This document shows, piece after piece, positions 34,853-42,874 of a DNA stretch of 64,000 nucleotides. Source of the DNA: Comamonas resistens (GTDB taxonomy: Bacteria; Pseudomonadota; Gammaproteobacteria; Burkholderiales; Burkholderiaceae_C); assembly GCF_030064165.1 (NCBI RefSeq), contig NZ_CP125947.1, positions 2,418,001 through 2,482,000 on the forward strand, written 5' to 3'. Each line of letters opens with the position of its first letter. The stretch's first letter is position 1. A program made the position numbers and the translations under genes. Under the pieces are notes generated by a model, which worked only from the letters and a program-made list of their open reading frames with translations, did not search any database and was not told the DNA's origin.

Positions 34853-36019
34853 TCACTTTATGTTTGAATTTTCCAAGGCCTGCTGCAACTGCGCGTGAAA
34901 GCGGGGAATGCTGTATTCAAAGCTGGCGAAAGTGAAATGCTCGTTGGCACCGCTGGCCAGCCCCTGTTGAATCGACTCGGCCAGAGCGTAATCTTCGGCC
35001 AGAGTGCGGCGGTACAAGTCCACATTGGCCTGCCAGTATTTTCCGGCTTTTTCGGTGGCCGGGGCCTGAGGCAGCAGGGTGATCTCGTGGATGCGGGTGC
35101 GCTCTGGGCTGATGGGCTCCAGGCAGCTGAACTGCGCATGGTCGGGCTGCACCAGCACGGTGTTGGTGGGGAAGAAGAAATAGGTCAGATTGCCGTACAG
35201 GCGCGGCTCGAAAGCTTCGGGCGGGGGCTGCTCGCGCGCAAAGTTGGCCTTGATCAGATACAGGCGCCGATGCAGTCCGCATTCATCGACCAGTTGCACA
35301 TTGCCGGCAAACATGGCAGCAATGGTTTTTTGATGGGCAATCTTGAAGTGATAGGCCTCGAACACACCGTCCACCAACAGCTTCCAGTTGGCGGCAACTT
35401 CATAGGAGCGCGGCGCATAGCCCACGGCTGATTGCATGCCGGCCAACGTAGCCAAATCCTGCATGGCAGGCCCCAGTGCGGCGGCAATGTCTTGTGCTTG
35501 CTGCTGCGGGTCCAGCACCACCCAAATCAGGCCCGCCACCTCATGGCAGGCCAGGCGGCGCAGCCCCATGTCCTGCTGGCAAAGCCCGGCAAACCCTTGG
35601 GCCTGGGGCACGCCACGTAAGGCCCCATCGGTCTGATAAGTCCAGGCGTGATAGGGGCAGGAAAAAGCACGGGCCTGATCGCCCGCGCCTTCCGCCACCA
35701 CCCGCGCGCCACGGTGGCGGCAGACATTGAGAAAGGCCTGCACTTTGCCGTCCGGCTGGCGCACCAGCAGCAAGGGCGTGCCCAGCCTGGTGAGCGACAG
35801 CCAACTGCCTGGCCGGGCCAGGTCAGAACTGGCTGCTACGGCCTGCGGATGCTGGCGCAGCAATTGCATCTCTTGCGCAAACTGCTCGGGGCTGCGGTAG
35901 CCGGCGACGGGAAGCTGACCGCCCTGGCCCTGTGCATCGGCCCGCATCTGCGTGGTTGCTTGCAGGGCGCGCTCATACAGATCGGCGGGTCGGGGAAAGA
36001 TCAAGGCGGCGGCGTTCAT
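34853..36019 (-). CDS. Rieske non-heme iron oxygenase, alpha-subunit type
   Basis: Protein of 388 residues. Rieske 2Fe-2S site CRHRGARVV ... SCPYHAWTYQ (CxH and CxxH), then the catalytic domain with NWKLLVDGVFEAYHFKIAHQ supplying the Asp/His-His iron facial triad region. It hydroxylates or demethylates an aromatic or quaternary-ammonium substrate; which one is unknown, and no reductase or beta subunit is next to it, so electrons must come from elsewhere. ATG 36019 has AGGAG 7 bases upstream. First gene of a unit with tetR. Confidence 0.92.
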   Translation of the reverse strand: MNAAALIFPRPADLYERALQATTQMRADAQGQGGQLPVAGYRSPEQFAQEMQLLRQHPQAVAASSDLARPGSWLSLTRLGTPLLLVRQPDGKVQAFLNVCRHRGARVVAEGAGDQARAFSCPYHAWTYQTDGALRGVPQAQGFAGLCQQDMGLRRLACHEVAGLIWVVLDPQQQAQDIAAALGPAMQDLATLAGMQSAVGYAPRSYEVAANWKLLVDGVFEAYHFKIAHQKTIAAMFAGNVQLVDECGLHRRLYLIKANFAREQPPPEAFEPRLYGNLTYFFFPTNTVLVQPDHAQFSCLEPISPERTRIHEITLLPQAPATEKAGKYWQANVDLYRRTLAEDYALAESIQQGLASGANEHFTFASFEYSIPRFHAQLQQALENSNIK

Positions 36020-36052
36020 GGCAGGCTCCTGAGCATCAAGAGCTGTCAATGT

Positions 36053-36070
36053 ACCGATTGACTAGTCGGT
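36053..36070. promoter_or_regulatory. TetR-type operator upstream of the Rieske oxygenase
   Basis: ACCGA-TTGACTAG-TCGGT: the outer 5-bp arms are exact complements and the core contains GACTAGTC, a self-complementary octamer typical of TetR operators. It lies 34 bases before the oxygenase start, in promoter position. Confidence 0.6.
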
Positions 36071-36123
36071 GTTTGACTGGGGTTTGTGCTGAGTGGATAT
36101 GCTGGCTTGCTATTAAAAACAAA

Positions 36124-36154
36124 CCGCCAGCGCTTGCCTGGCATGCGCTGGCGG
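36124..36154. terminator. Perfect 10-bp hairpin behind the hydrolase remnant
   Basis: CCGCCAGCGC and GCGCTGGCGG with an 11-base loop (TTGCCTGGCAT). Read on the minus strand it is followed by GTTTGTTTTTAATAG, making it a good terminator for the former alpha/beta hydrolase gene. It also belongs to the dispersed AGCGCTTG family. Confidence 0.65.
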
Positions 36155-36172
36155 CCGATTTCCTTCAAATTT

Positions 36173-36304
36173 TCAAAGCGCCTGCTTGAAGAGCGCACGC
36201 ACCGATTCGTCGATCAGATCGGCATCATCATTATTCAGTGTGGCTACGTGATAGCTCTCGGGCAGCAGCACCTGCTGGCGATGCCGTTCAGGATCATGCG
36301 GCCA
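36173..36304 (-). pseudogene. 3' remnant of an alpha/beta hydrolase gene
   Basis: In the frame that ends at the TGA at 36175-36173 the minus strand reads EQEWPHDPERHRQQ, VLLPESYHVATLNNDDADLI, DESVRALFKQAL and stop. The PESYHVATLNND segment is the catalytic-histidine region of Est30/carboxylesterase-type alpha/beta hydrolases, which normally sits at the very C-terminus. Upstream in the same frame there is no matching lid or nucleophile region and a stop is met about 70 codons before the end, so only the tail survives. The retained terminator behind it supports a deletion. Confidence 0.65.
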
Positions 36305-36311
36305 TTCCTGC

Positions 36312-36533
36312 TCAGGGTTTGGGGCTGCCGTGCTCAAACACACATTCCAGTTGGTACTGCGGATCGGGTTTTTTCACCGCCGCCAGCAACTGGGCACATT
36401 GCGCCTCTTCAGCGGCTTTCTGCGCCGCATGCTCGCTGGCGGCGCGGTGCATGAAGAAAACCATGATGGCGCCCAGCACCGCACCCACCAGAACGGCCCA
36501 GCCCTTGGTTCGGCGCAATTGCAACTCTGTCAT
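36312..36533 (-). CDS. Small single-span membrane protein, unknown
   Basis: A 73-residue protein: MTELQLRRTKGWAVLVGAVLGAIMVFFMHRAASEHAAQKAAEEAQCAQLLAAVKKPDPQY and a short tail with a second cysteine. One N-terminal membrane segment and a helical, alanine-rich soluble part with two cysteines. No family recognised, weak ribosome-binding site. Its 3' end abuts the hydrolase remnant, so it may sit at a deletion junction. Confidence 0.5.
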   Translation of the reverse strand: MTELQLRRTKGWAVLVGAVLGAIMVFFMHRAASEHAAQKAAEEAQCAQLLAAVKKPDPQYQLECVFEHGSPKP

Positions 36534-36636
36534 ATTGAAAATGATAGCAGCGCTGAGCGTGCAGCAGCCTTGCGTTTTAGGTGAGGAAGCGCTCCGCCGC
36601 GCAGTCTTAGAATCCAGAGCTTTTGCCGGAAACCCC

Positions 36637-37244
36637 ATGAATGTGATCAGCCAGACAAGTTTTACGCTGCAGCAGGGTGATGTGCAGCGCATCATGCTGG
36701 CCCACCGCGACGCGTCCGACGCCGTGGTGCAAAGCAGAACAGGTGTGTGGCGCAAGCTGCGCATTGCCTCGATGGCAGGCGTGCCGCTGCTGGCGCTGGT
36801 TGCGGCCGGCATCAAGACCTCGCCGGGCATGCAGATCAGCTTCACGCTGATGCTGCTGCTGGGCCTGCTTTTCTACGTCAGCAACTGGCGCATCAAGCAG
36901 CGCATGTACGAGATGGGGCCAGCCGCACGGTCTCGCGCAAATCGGTGATTCAGGTGGTGAAGCAGCAGATCTTCAAAGGCCAGCCGCAACTGACCTGCTC
37001 GGCCCGGTTTGATGAAAACGGTTTCGATTTGCAGCAGGGCGGCCTGCACTTTGCTGCGGTCTATGACGACGCAAGCCGCATCGGCATCATTTTCGAGCGC
37101 CAGGGCATGCTGCAGATCACGCCCGCGAACGCGCGCAGCATGCCGGACGCCATCTTCTTTATCCCTTTGTCACAACTGCCTGCTGCAGATGCCGTCATGC
37201 AGCGCCTGCAGGGCAGCCCTTGTTTTGTGGCAGTGCAGGCCTGA
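36637..37244 (+). pseudogene. Frameshifted membrane protein (YcxB-like layout)
   Basis: The first frame (36637-36948) encodes MNVISQTSFTLQQGDVQRIMLAHRD, two membrane segments and RIKQRMYEMG, then reads into a stop. A second frame continues without pause (ASRTVSRKSVIQVVKQQIFKG ... FDENGFDLQQGGLHFAAVYDDASRIGIIFERQGMLQITPANA ... FFIPLSQLPAADAVMQRLQG) to 37244. The switch falls in the G-run at 36914-36917 (ATGGGGCC); one extra G would join the frames as MYEMGASRTVSRKS. Two membrane segments followed by a soluble beta domain is the YcxB-like layout. Either a real mutation, a phase-variable tract or a sequencing error. Confidence 0.75.
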
Positions 37245-37254
37245 GGTTTGGCAA

Positions 37255-37767
37255 TCACATCGCCGCGGCCATCTCGGCCAATTTAGCGACCGTGTTGATG
37301 TTTCTTGCCGTGCCTTGCACCGCCGCAGGAATCTTGAGTTTGGACTGGCCCATGCCAGAGCCATAGGCCACATAGATCTCGCGCAAGCCCAGCGCTAGCT
37401 GTTCGTCGTTCTGCCCCTTGATATGGGCAAGGGCATCCGCGGGTGGCGCTTTGTCGAGAAAGATGGCGACGGTCTGATGCCCTGGAGAGTCCGAAAAAGG
37501 GTTGCCTGCCAGCACTTCGGCCATCTCCTGAGCCGTGCGCACAAAAACCTCGGCAGGTTTGCCCATATGGCTGGCTAGACGCTGCATCAGCGCACTCTTG
37601 ACCTGCTGCGCCGTACCGCTGGCCTTGAACACCACATTGCCACTGGCGATATAGGTCCTTACCTGCTCAAAGCCCGCGGCTTCGCACATGGCCTTGAGTT
37701 CTGTCATGGGCAGTTTGCCTGTTCCCCCGACATTGACGGCACGCAGCAGAGCGATGTAGGTGGGCAT
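37255..37767 (-). CDS. DUF1697 family protein
   Basis: Protein of 170 residues beginning MPTYIALLRAVNVGGTGKLPMTELKAMCEAAGFEQVRTYIASGNVVF, the DUF1697 signature (a compact alpha/beta fold of unknown function), ending with TARNINTVAKLAEM, also conserved. Complete. Convergent with the frameshifted gene, 10 bases between stops. Confidence 0.93.
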   Translation of the reverse strand: MPTYIALLRAVNVGGTGKLPMTELKAMCEAAGFEQVRTYIASGNVVFKASGTAQQVKSALMQRLASHMGKPAEVFVRTAQEMAEVLAGNPFSDSPGHQTVAIFLDKAPPADALAHIKGQNDEQLALGLREIYVAYGSGMGQSKLKIPAAVQGTARNINTVAKLAEMAAAM

Positions 37768-37822
37768 TGCAGTAGGAGCGGATCACTTGGGGCGGTACCT
37801 ATGCCTCGCCTGAAAACAGAAG

Positions 37823-39019
37823 GGGCCTACTAGGGATCCTCTGCACGAATCCACGCCTGATGTGCTTGCAAGGGCCTGAAGCCCAGACAATACAGACATG
37901 AAGCAAAGCAGCCTGGGCCTGAGCAACACCGTCAAGCGCACCCGCAAGCGCGAATTCCTGGACGCCATGGAGCTGGTGGTTCCTTGGGCTGAACTGGTAG
38001 CGCTGATAGCGCCCTACGCCCCCGAGAGTGGGCGGCGGGGTCAGCAGCCCTTTGCGGTGCAGACGCTGCTGCGCATCCACTTCATGCAGCAGTGGTTCAA
38101 GCTCAGCGACCCTGCAATGGAAGAAGCGCTGCATGATGTGCCTGCGTTTCGTGACTTCGCAGGTCTGTCTCGTTGGGACGAACACATCCCCAGCGAGTCG
38201 AGCATCCTGCGCTTCAGGCACCTGCTGGAACGCCACAAGCTGGCCGAACAAATCCTGGCCACGGTCAACGCACTGCTGCAAGCCAAGGGCTTGCAGTTGA
38301 AGGCGGGCACCGTGGTGGATGCCACGCTGATTGCGGCCCCCAGTTCCACCAAGAACCAAAGTGGCGAGCGTGACCCCGAGATGCACCAGAGCAAGAAGGG
38401 CAACCAGTGGTACTTTGGCATGAAGGCCCACATCGGGGTGGATGCCGACTCGGGCCTGGTGCACACAGTGCGGGGCACGGCTGGCAACGTCAGCGACATC
38501 GTCGAAGCCAACAGCCTGCTGCACGGGCAGGAGACAGATGCCTTTGGTGATGCGGGCTACCAAGGGGCGGACAAGCGCCCCGATGCCAGGCAAGCCGTGT
38601 GCTGGCACGTGGCCATGCGCCCAGGCCTGCGCCGGGCGCTGGACAAAGACAAGCCTCTTGATGATCTGATCGACCAGCTGGAGCGCACCAAGGCGCGCAT
38701 CCGGGCCAAGGTGGAACACCCCTTCAGGGTGCTCAAGCAGCAGTTTGGATATGTGAAGGTGCGCTACCGTGGTTTGAAGAAAAACACGGCGCAGATCGTG
38801 ACGCTGTTTGCCCTGTCCAACCTGTGGATGGCCAGGCACAAGCTGAAAGCCATGGCACAGGTGCGCGTGCAAGGGGCGTAATGCCCACGAAATCGGGGAA
38901 TTGCATCCCCCTGGAGGCGCCTGGACAACGTTTGGGCGCCTTGCTGAGGCAGGCTTTATCTCACGGACGGGCGTAGCTCACTTCCAAGTAATTCGTGCAG
39001 ACCTTCCCTAGGTAGGCCC
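37823..39019. mobile_element. IS5-family insertion sequence, complete
   Basis: About 1.2 kb bounded by imperfect terminal inverted repeats of 28-29 bases: left begins GGGCCTACTAGGG and ends CTGCACGAAT (37823-37850); right, read inward, begins GGGCCTACCTAGGG and ends CTGCACGAAT (38991-39019). It holds one transposase gene. The bases flanking it (GAAG on the left, TTCA on the right) are not a direct repeat, so no target duplication is visible. The noncoding right part is about 138 bases. Confidence 0.9.
37898..38881 (+). CDS. IS5-family DDE transposase
   Basis: Protein of 327 residues, intact. N-terminal DUF772-like domain (HFMQQWFKLSDPAMEEALHDVPAFRDFAGLSRWDEHIPSESSILRFRHLLERHKL), then the DDE catalytic core: VVDATLIAAPSS (first D), DAFGDAGYQGADKR (second D), and EHPFRVLKQQFGYVKVRYRGLKKNTAQIVTLFAL (E with the YxRxxK-type signature). 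Full length for the IS5 group, so the element may be active. Confidence 0.96.
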   Translation: MKQSSLGLSNTVKRTRKREFLDAMELVVPWAELVALIAPYAPESGRRGQQPFAVQTLLRIHFMQQWFKLSDPAMEEALHDVPAFRDFAGLSRWDEHIPSESSILRFRHLLERHKLAEQILATVNALLQAKGLQLKAGTVVDATLIAAPSSTKNQSGERDPEMHQSKKGNQWYFGMKAHIGVDADSGLVHTVRGTAGNVSDIVEANSLLHGQETDAFGDAGYQGADKRPDARQAVCWHVAMRPGLRRALDKDKPLDDLIDQLERTKARIRAKVEHPFRVLKQQFGYVKVRYRGLKKNTAQIVTLFALSNLWMARHKLKAMAQVRVQGA

Positions 39020-39309
39020 TTCACTCACTGAAACTTGCCAATAGATGAGGGCGTAAGTGAGCTTCAGTCTTGATCTCTCTCTGGATGGAGCTTCTTGTGA
39101 GTGATTCCAGTTTGATCTTTGTGCACAAGAGATTAATAGGTGTTAACCCGCTGATGCACTGCTGGGTTGCCATTTCAGCAATGGCTGAAGGCGTGGCGAA
39201 TCCATGACCGAACTCCAAAACCTGAGGTCATCGCTGCCAGTGCTGGACACCAGGTGTATCCGGCAAAGCTCACGCTGTCGTAGGGAGTGCGCGCGTCGTG
39301 CTGTGGCAA
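39020..39309. other. Right flank of the IS, no gene seen
   Basis: About 290 bases of lower-GC sequence with only short broken frames on both strands. No family recognised. Probably decayed DNA between the IS and the remnant gene. Confidence 0.5.
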
Positions 39310-39520
39310 TTATTGGGTGTCTTTGTAGGTTTCTTCGAAGCGGCTCTTGGCGCGCATGTATTCGTTTCCGCACTCAACAGTGATTGGGTCTGAGGCACAC
39401 TTTCTAGACGGCTTGAAGTAAGCGGTCCAGGCAGCAGGCTTTCGGGCCTCATATTGACTTCTTGTCTCAGCGGCCTGTAAGGCTTGGGCTGCTCGTTTGG
39501 ATTCTTGCTCGTGTTGATCT
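39310..39520 (-). pseudogene. 3' remnant of a small secreted/membrane protein gene
   Basis: The frame encodes DQHEQESKRAAQALQAAETRSQ, then KPAAWTAYFKPSRKCASDP and ITVECGNEYMRAKSRFEETY. The C-x(n)-CGNEYMRAK-FE ending resembles the C-terminal domain of small membrane-anchored proteins in Comamonadaceae that have an N-terminal membrane segment. Here the N-terminal part is missing: upstream the frame runs straight into the terminator hairpin of the ttr operon. I read it as a truncated gene. Confidence 0.5.
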
Positions 39521-39525
39521 GTCGT

Positions 39526-39558
39526 AAAAAAGCCCGCCGCTCTCGCGATGGGCTTTTT
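39526..39558 (-). terminator. Rho-independent terminator of the ttrBCA operon
   Basis: GGGC and GCCC arms (39532-39535 and 39550-39553) with AAAAAA and TTTTT on the outside; read on the minus strand it gives a stem GAAAAAGCCC...GGGCTTTTTT, with a T-run. It sits 32 bases behind the ttrA stop. Confidence 0.8.
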
Positions 39559-39589
39559 CATCATTTGGAGATGAAGGCTTGAGCGGTCG

Positions 39590-42500
39590 TCAGACCTTTT
39601 TGACTTTGACTGGCAAGCCCTGCCGAACCACAGCTCCCGACACCCAGTCAATCCAGACATTGTCCTTTTCAGGCCGTGTCGGGTCGGCGAAGCCCAGAGC
39701 ATTGAGGTTCACACCATTGCCATGCTGTGGGTTGGCATGGGTGGGTTGGCCGTCCACCTTGTGGGCCACGGTGCCCAGTTGCTTGTGGCCGTAGCCATGT
39801 TCAATAGCGATAGCACCGGGCGCGATACCGGCGCGCACCAGGGCTACGCCACGCAGTTGGCCGCCGGGCGTGCTCAGCTCGATGTGGTCGCCGTTGGCAA
39901 TGCCCAGCTTGGCGGCGTCAGCCTTGTTGATGCTGACGGGGTTGTGCGGGTGTACCTGGCGCAGGCGCGAGGCGGCGATGGACATGCTGCTCATCAGATT
40001 CGATTTGTAGCTGGTCATGGTCAAAGGCCAGTCCTGCTCGCTGAATACGGCGCGCATATCCGAGCCGTCGGCCAGGCGCGTGGGGTACCAGGTTGGGCAG
40101 CCGCTGTAGCGCTCGCCGGTCATGGAGTGGCGCATTTTTGAGAGGCCCTCGTGCCAGAAGGTGGCGGGGAATTTGGCTTGCAGCTTGAGCTGTTCGCCCT
40201 TCCAGGCGTCTTCGACCTTGTCAAAGCGGCCGCCACGGCTCATGACCATGGCAACGCGGCGTACTTCCTCGGGCTTCACGCGCTTTTCCACTGAGGGCAT
40301 CCACTTTTGCAGGCCAGTGATTTCAATATCGTCGTCGCTGGCTTCGGGCACGGGCTTGCCGGCCTGGTAGGCGATATTGCACATGCCGCGCAGGTAGAAG
40401 TCTTCGGCGTTTTCGAGGTCGAGTGGTTCGCCATCTTTGGTGGACATGGCATTCTTGCCAAAGCCGGGCAGGCCGAGTTGCTTGGCGACGGCAAAGATAA
40501 AGCTTTCAAAGTTGATGACCTGGCCGTCGGCCGTTTTGGCGGTTGCGGCCTCGACCGTGGGCCAGCGCACGGTGCTGCTCTTGGCCACCACGTCGGCCCA
40601 GGGCGCGCCAATGCCCCAGCTTTCATAGGTGACGGTATCGGGCACGATGTAGTCGGCCAGGGCCGAGGTTTCGTTGATGAAGGGGTCCACAGAGACAAAC
40701 AGCGGTAGCTTTTTCACATCCTTGACGGCATCAGCCAGCGCGTTCTCGAAGCCGCACATGGCATAGATGGGGTTGCTCATGTGGTTGATCCAGGCCTTGA
40801 CCGGGTAGGGGTAGCCCAACATGCCGGCGGCCAGCATTTCGCTGCTCAGGCCACCGGGTGCGGGATACCAGGGCGCCTTGGCGGGGTAGGGGTTCTGGCC
40901 CGCCTCCTTCTTGCGCTTGAACTCGCTGGTTTTTTCATAGGGAAACTTGGTGCGCGACAGGGCCACGCCCCTGGGCTTCACCGCGCCCTCGAACTGGGCA
41001 AAGTTGTAGCGCGGGCCGGGGCCGAAGGGGCCGAACGGCCCTGCGTCCATGACCCAGCCGCCGCGCACATTGAGGTTGCCGATAAGGTTGTTGAGCATGG
41101 CAATGGCGTAGGCGGTGTAGAAGCCCGAGCCATTCATGGTGCCGCCGTGCGAGTTGGCCACGGCCTGTTTGCCATGGCTGGTGAATTCGCGCGCCAGGTC
41201 TTCGATTTCCTTGACTGGCACGCCGCACAGTGCTGCGTATTCCTCCAGCGTCTTTTTGTGTGCCTCGGCGCGCAGTTTGACAAAGGCGGTGCAGACAGAG
41301 ATGGAGGCAGGTTCCTCGGTCGCATCCGCAGCTTTAAGGGGCGTGAATTCGCGCTCCACGATCAGTTCAGCTGCGGTGGCCACGGTGTGGGCCACCAGCT
41401 TTCCATCGGCCAGTTGCACCACATAGACATCTTCGGCAGGCGTTTTTTCGTCAACAGGCTCGGGCATGGGCAGGCCGATATCGGCGCCACGCAGGAACTG
41501 GCCATAGCGAGGATGCCTGGGTTCGTTGACAAGCAGATGGGTGGCGTTGCTCCAGCTGGCTTCGCCCGCGGCAGCCATGGCAGCGGGGCCGGGCTGGGTC
41601 AGGAACTGCTTGTCGTAGCGCTCGTTGTCGATGATCCAGCGTATCAGGCCCATGGCCAGCGCCAGGTCGCTGCCGGGTTTGACGGGCAGCCAGCGGTTGT
41701 TGTCGCCCGCAGCAAAGCTGGACGAAGTGGGCAGCATGGGCGAAACCACCACATAGCGGTAGGTGTTCTCGCTGCGCGAACGCGCTTCGGCCAGCTCGCG
41801 GCCCACACGCTGGAAGGGGTTGCCCGACTGCGCGGGCGAGGTACCGATGAACAGGCCAAAGCGCGAGTTCTTCCAGTCCGGCTTGCCATGGGGCATGCCA
41901 GCCATATCTCCCAATGCGGCGCCCGTACCCACGCGGTAGGTCTGGCCGCAGTAAGAGCCGTGGTTGGACACATTGATGGTGCCGAAGGACTGTTTGGCAA
42001 AGCGGTTGACCAGTGGGGTGCGGCCCTCGTTGGCGGCCTCGGTCACCAGCAACTGGTTGGACTTGGGGCCGTATTCGGGGTTGGCCTCATCAATCAGCGT
42101 GTTGACGTCGCGGATGGCGGCGAGACCCTCCACATGGCCTTCGCCGAACAGGTCGCCGCCTTCGCAGATTTCCCGGACCAGCTCTTCGAGCGAGATGCTC
42201 TTCCACTGGCCCGAGCCGCGCGGGCCCACGCGCTTGAGCGGCTTGAGCACACGGTGCGGGGCCTTCTGGTGTTCGAGCATGGCCGAGCCGCGTGCGCAAC
42301 TGGTGGCGCGGCCTTCCAGACCGTTGTCACCGCCCAGCATGGCATAGACCTCGCGCACCGGCGTTTCCATGGGCGCGGGATGGGTCGTAGCCAGCGGGTG
42401 ATAGGGATTGCCGGCAATGCGGATGATGCGGTTGTCAGCGGTATCGACGCGCACACGCACGCCGCACTGCGTCCAGCAGCCCAGGCATGACGAGGGGCTG

Positions 42501-42766
42501 ACCACCTGTCCGACTTGAGTGGACAGCTTGCCGGTGACGGGGTCGATACGGAATTCGGGCGTCAGCGAGTTGCCACGCGTGGCGCTTTGGGTGCTCTTGC
42601 CCGAGCTGCCGGTGATGAGGCCCTTGGCGCCCTTGGCCACGGTCTCGCCATAGCCGGCGGCAAAAGCCGCCAGGCCACCCGCCACGGCGCCGCCGCGCAG
42701 CAGCAGGCGTCTTTTGGCGATGTCGGCATCCTGGGTGGATTCAGGGGGGATTTTCTTGTCAGTCAT
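39590..42766 (-). CDS. ttrA: Tetrathionate-reductase-type molybdopterin subunit A
   Basis: Protein of 1058 residues of the DMSO-reductase superfamily. A twin-arginine signal (AKRRLLLRGGAVAGGLAAFAAG, RR at 19-20) sends it to the periplasm. A 4Fe-4S motif follows (SCLGCWTQCGVRVRVD, Cys94, 97, 101, with a later Cys in TSCARGSAML). NHGSYCGQTYRVGTGAALGDM supplies the likely Mo-ligand cysteine, and the C-terminal MopB_C part (NPVSINKADAAKLGIANGDHIELSTPGGQLRG) binds the cofactor. The order B-C-A of the operon equals Salmonella ttrBCA, which reduces tetrathionate to thiosulfate. Substrate cannot be proven; thiosulfate/polysulfide relatives exist. ATG 42766 has AAGGG at 8 bases. Confidence 0.85.
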   Translation of the reverse strand: MTDKKIPPESTQDADIAKRRLLLRGGAVAGGLAAFAAGYGETVAKGAKGLITGSSGKSTQSATRGNSLTPEFRIDPVTGKLSTQVGQVVSPSSCLGCWTQCGVRVRVDTADNRIIRIAGNPYHPLATTHPAPMETPVREVYAMLGGDNGLEGRATSCARGSAMLEHQKAPHRVLKPLKRVGPRGSGQWKSISLEELVREICEGGDLFGEGHVEGLAAIRDVNTLIDEANPEYGPKSNQLLVTEAANEGRTPLVNRFAKQSFGTINVSNHGSYCGQTYRVGTGAALGDMAGMPHGKPDWKNSRFGLFIGTSPAQSGNPFQRVGRELAEARSRSENTYRYVVVSPMLPTSSSFAAGDNNRWLPVKPGSDLALAMGLIRWIIDNERYDKQFLTQPGPAAMAAAGEASWSNATHLLVNEPRHPRYGQFLRGADIGLPMPEPVDEKTPAEDVYVVQLADGKLVAHTVATAAELIVEREFTPLKAADATEEPASISVCTAFVKLRAEAHKKTLEEYAALCGVPVKEIEDLAREFTSHGKQAVANSHGGTMNGSGFYTAYAIAMLNNLIGNLNVRGGWVMDAGPFGPFGPGPRYNFAQFEGAVKPRGVALSRTKFPYEKTSEFKRKKEAGQNPYPAKAPWYPAPGGLSSEMLAAGMLGYPYPVKAWINHMSNPIYAMCGFENALADAVKDVKKLPLFVSVDPFINETSALADYIVPDTVTYESWGIGAPWADVVAKSSTVRWPTVEAATAKTADGQVINFESFIFAVAKQLGLPGFGKNAMSTKDGEPLDLENAEDFYLRGMCNIAYQAGKPVPEASDDDIEITGLQKWMPSVEKRVKPEEVRRVAMVMSRGGRFDKVEDAWKGEQLKLQAKFPATFWHEGLSKMRHSMTGERYSGCPTWYPTRLADGSDMRAVFSEQDWPLTMTSYKSNLMSSMSIAASRLRQVHPHNPVSINKADAAKLGIANGDHIELSTPGGQLRGVALVRAGIAPGAIAIEHGYGHKQLGTVAHKVDGQPTHANPQHGNGVNLNALGFADPTRPEKDNVWIDWVSGAVVRQGLPVKVKKV

Positions 42767-42791
42767 GGTCTTGCCCTTGGTTCGAGGGAAG

Positions 42792-42840
42792 GGCAAGCGC
42801 AGCAGTGCTTCTACGGTTTTGATAGCTGCTAGCGCTTGCC
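42792..42840. repeat. Dispersed palindromic element between ttrC and ttrA
   Basis: GGCAAGCGCAGCAG (42792-42805) and GCTGCTAGCGCTTGCC (42825-42840) form a near-perfect inverted repeat inside the operon, a few bases ahead of the ttrA ribosome-binding site. As an RNA hairpin it could protect the ttrBC part of the message or lower readthrough into ttrA. Confidence 0.65.
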
Positions 42841-42874
42841 GGTATTGCGGTACAGGCCTATTTGGCTTGAATCT

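Noticed and set aside
40781..42490. Open frame of 569 codons on the plus strand opposite ttrA
   Set aside because: Shadow of ttrA; no recognisable domain.
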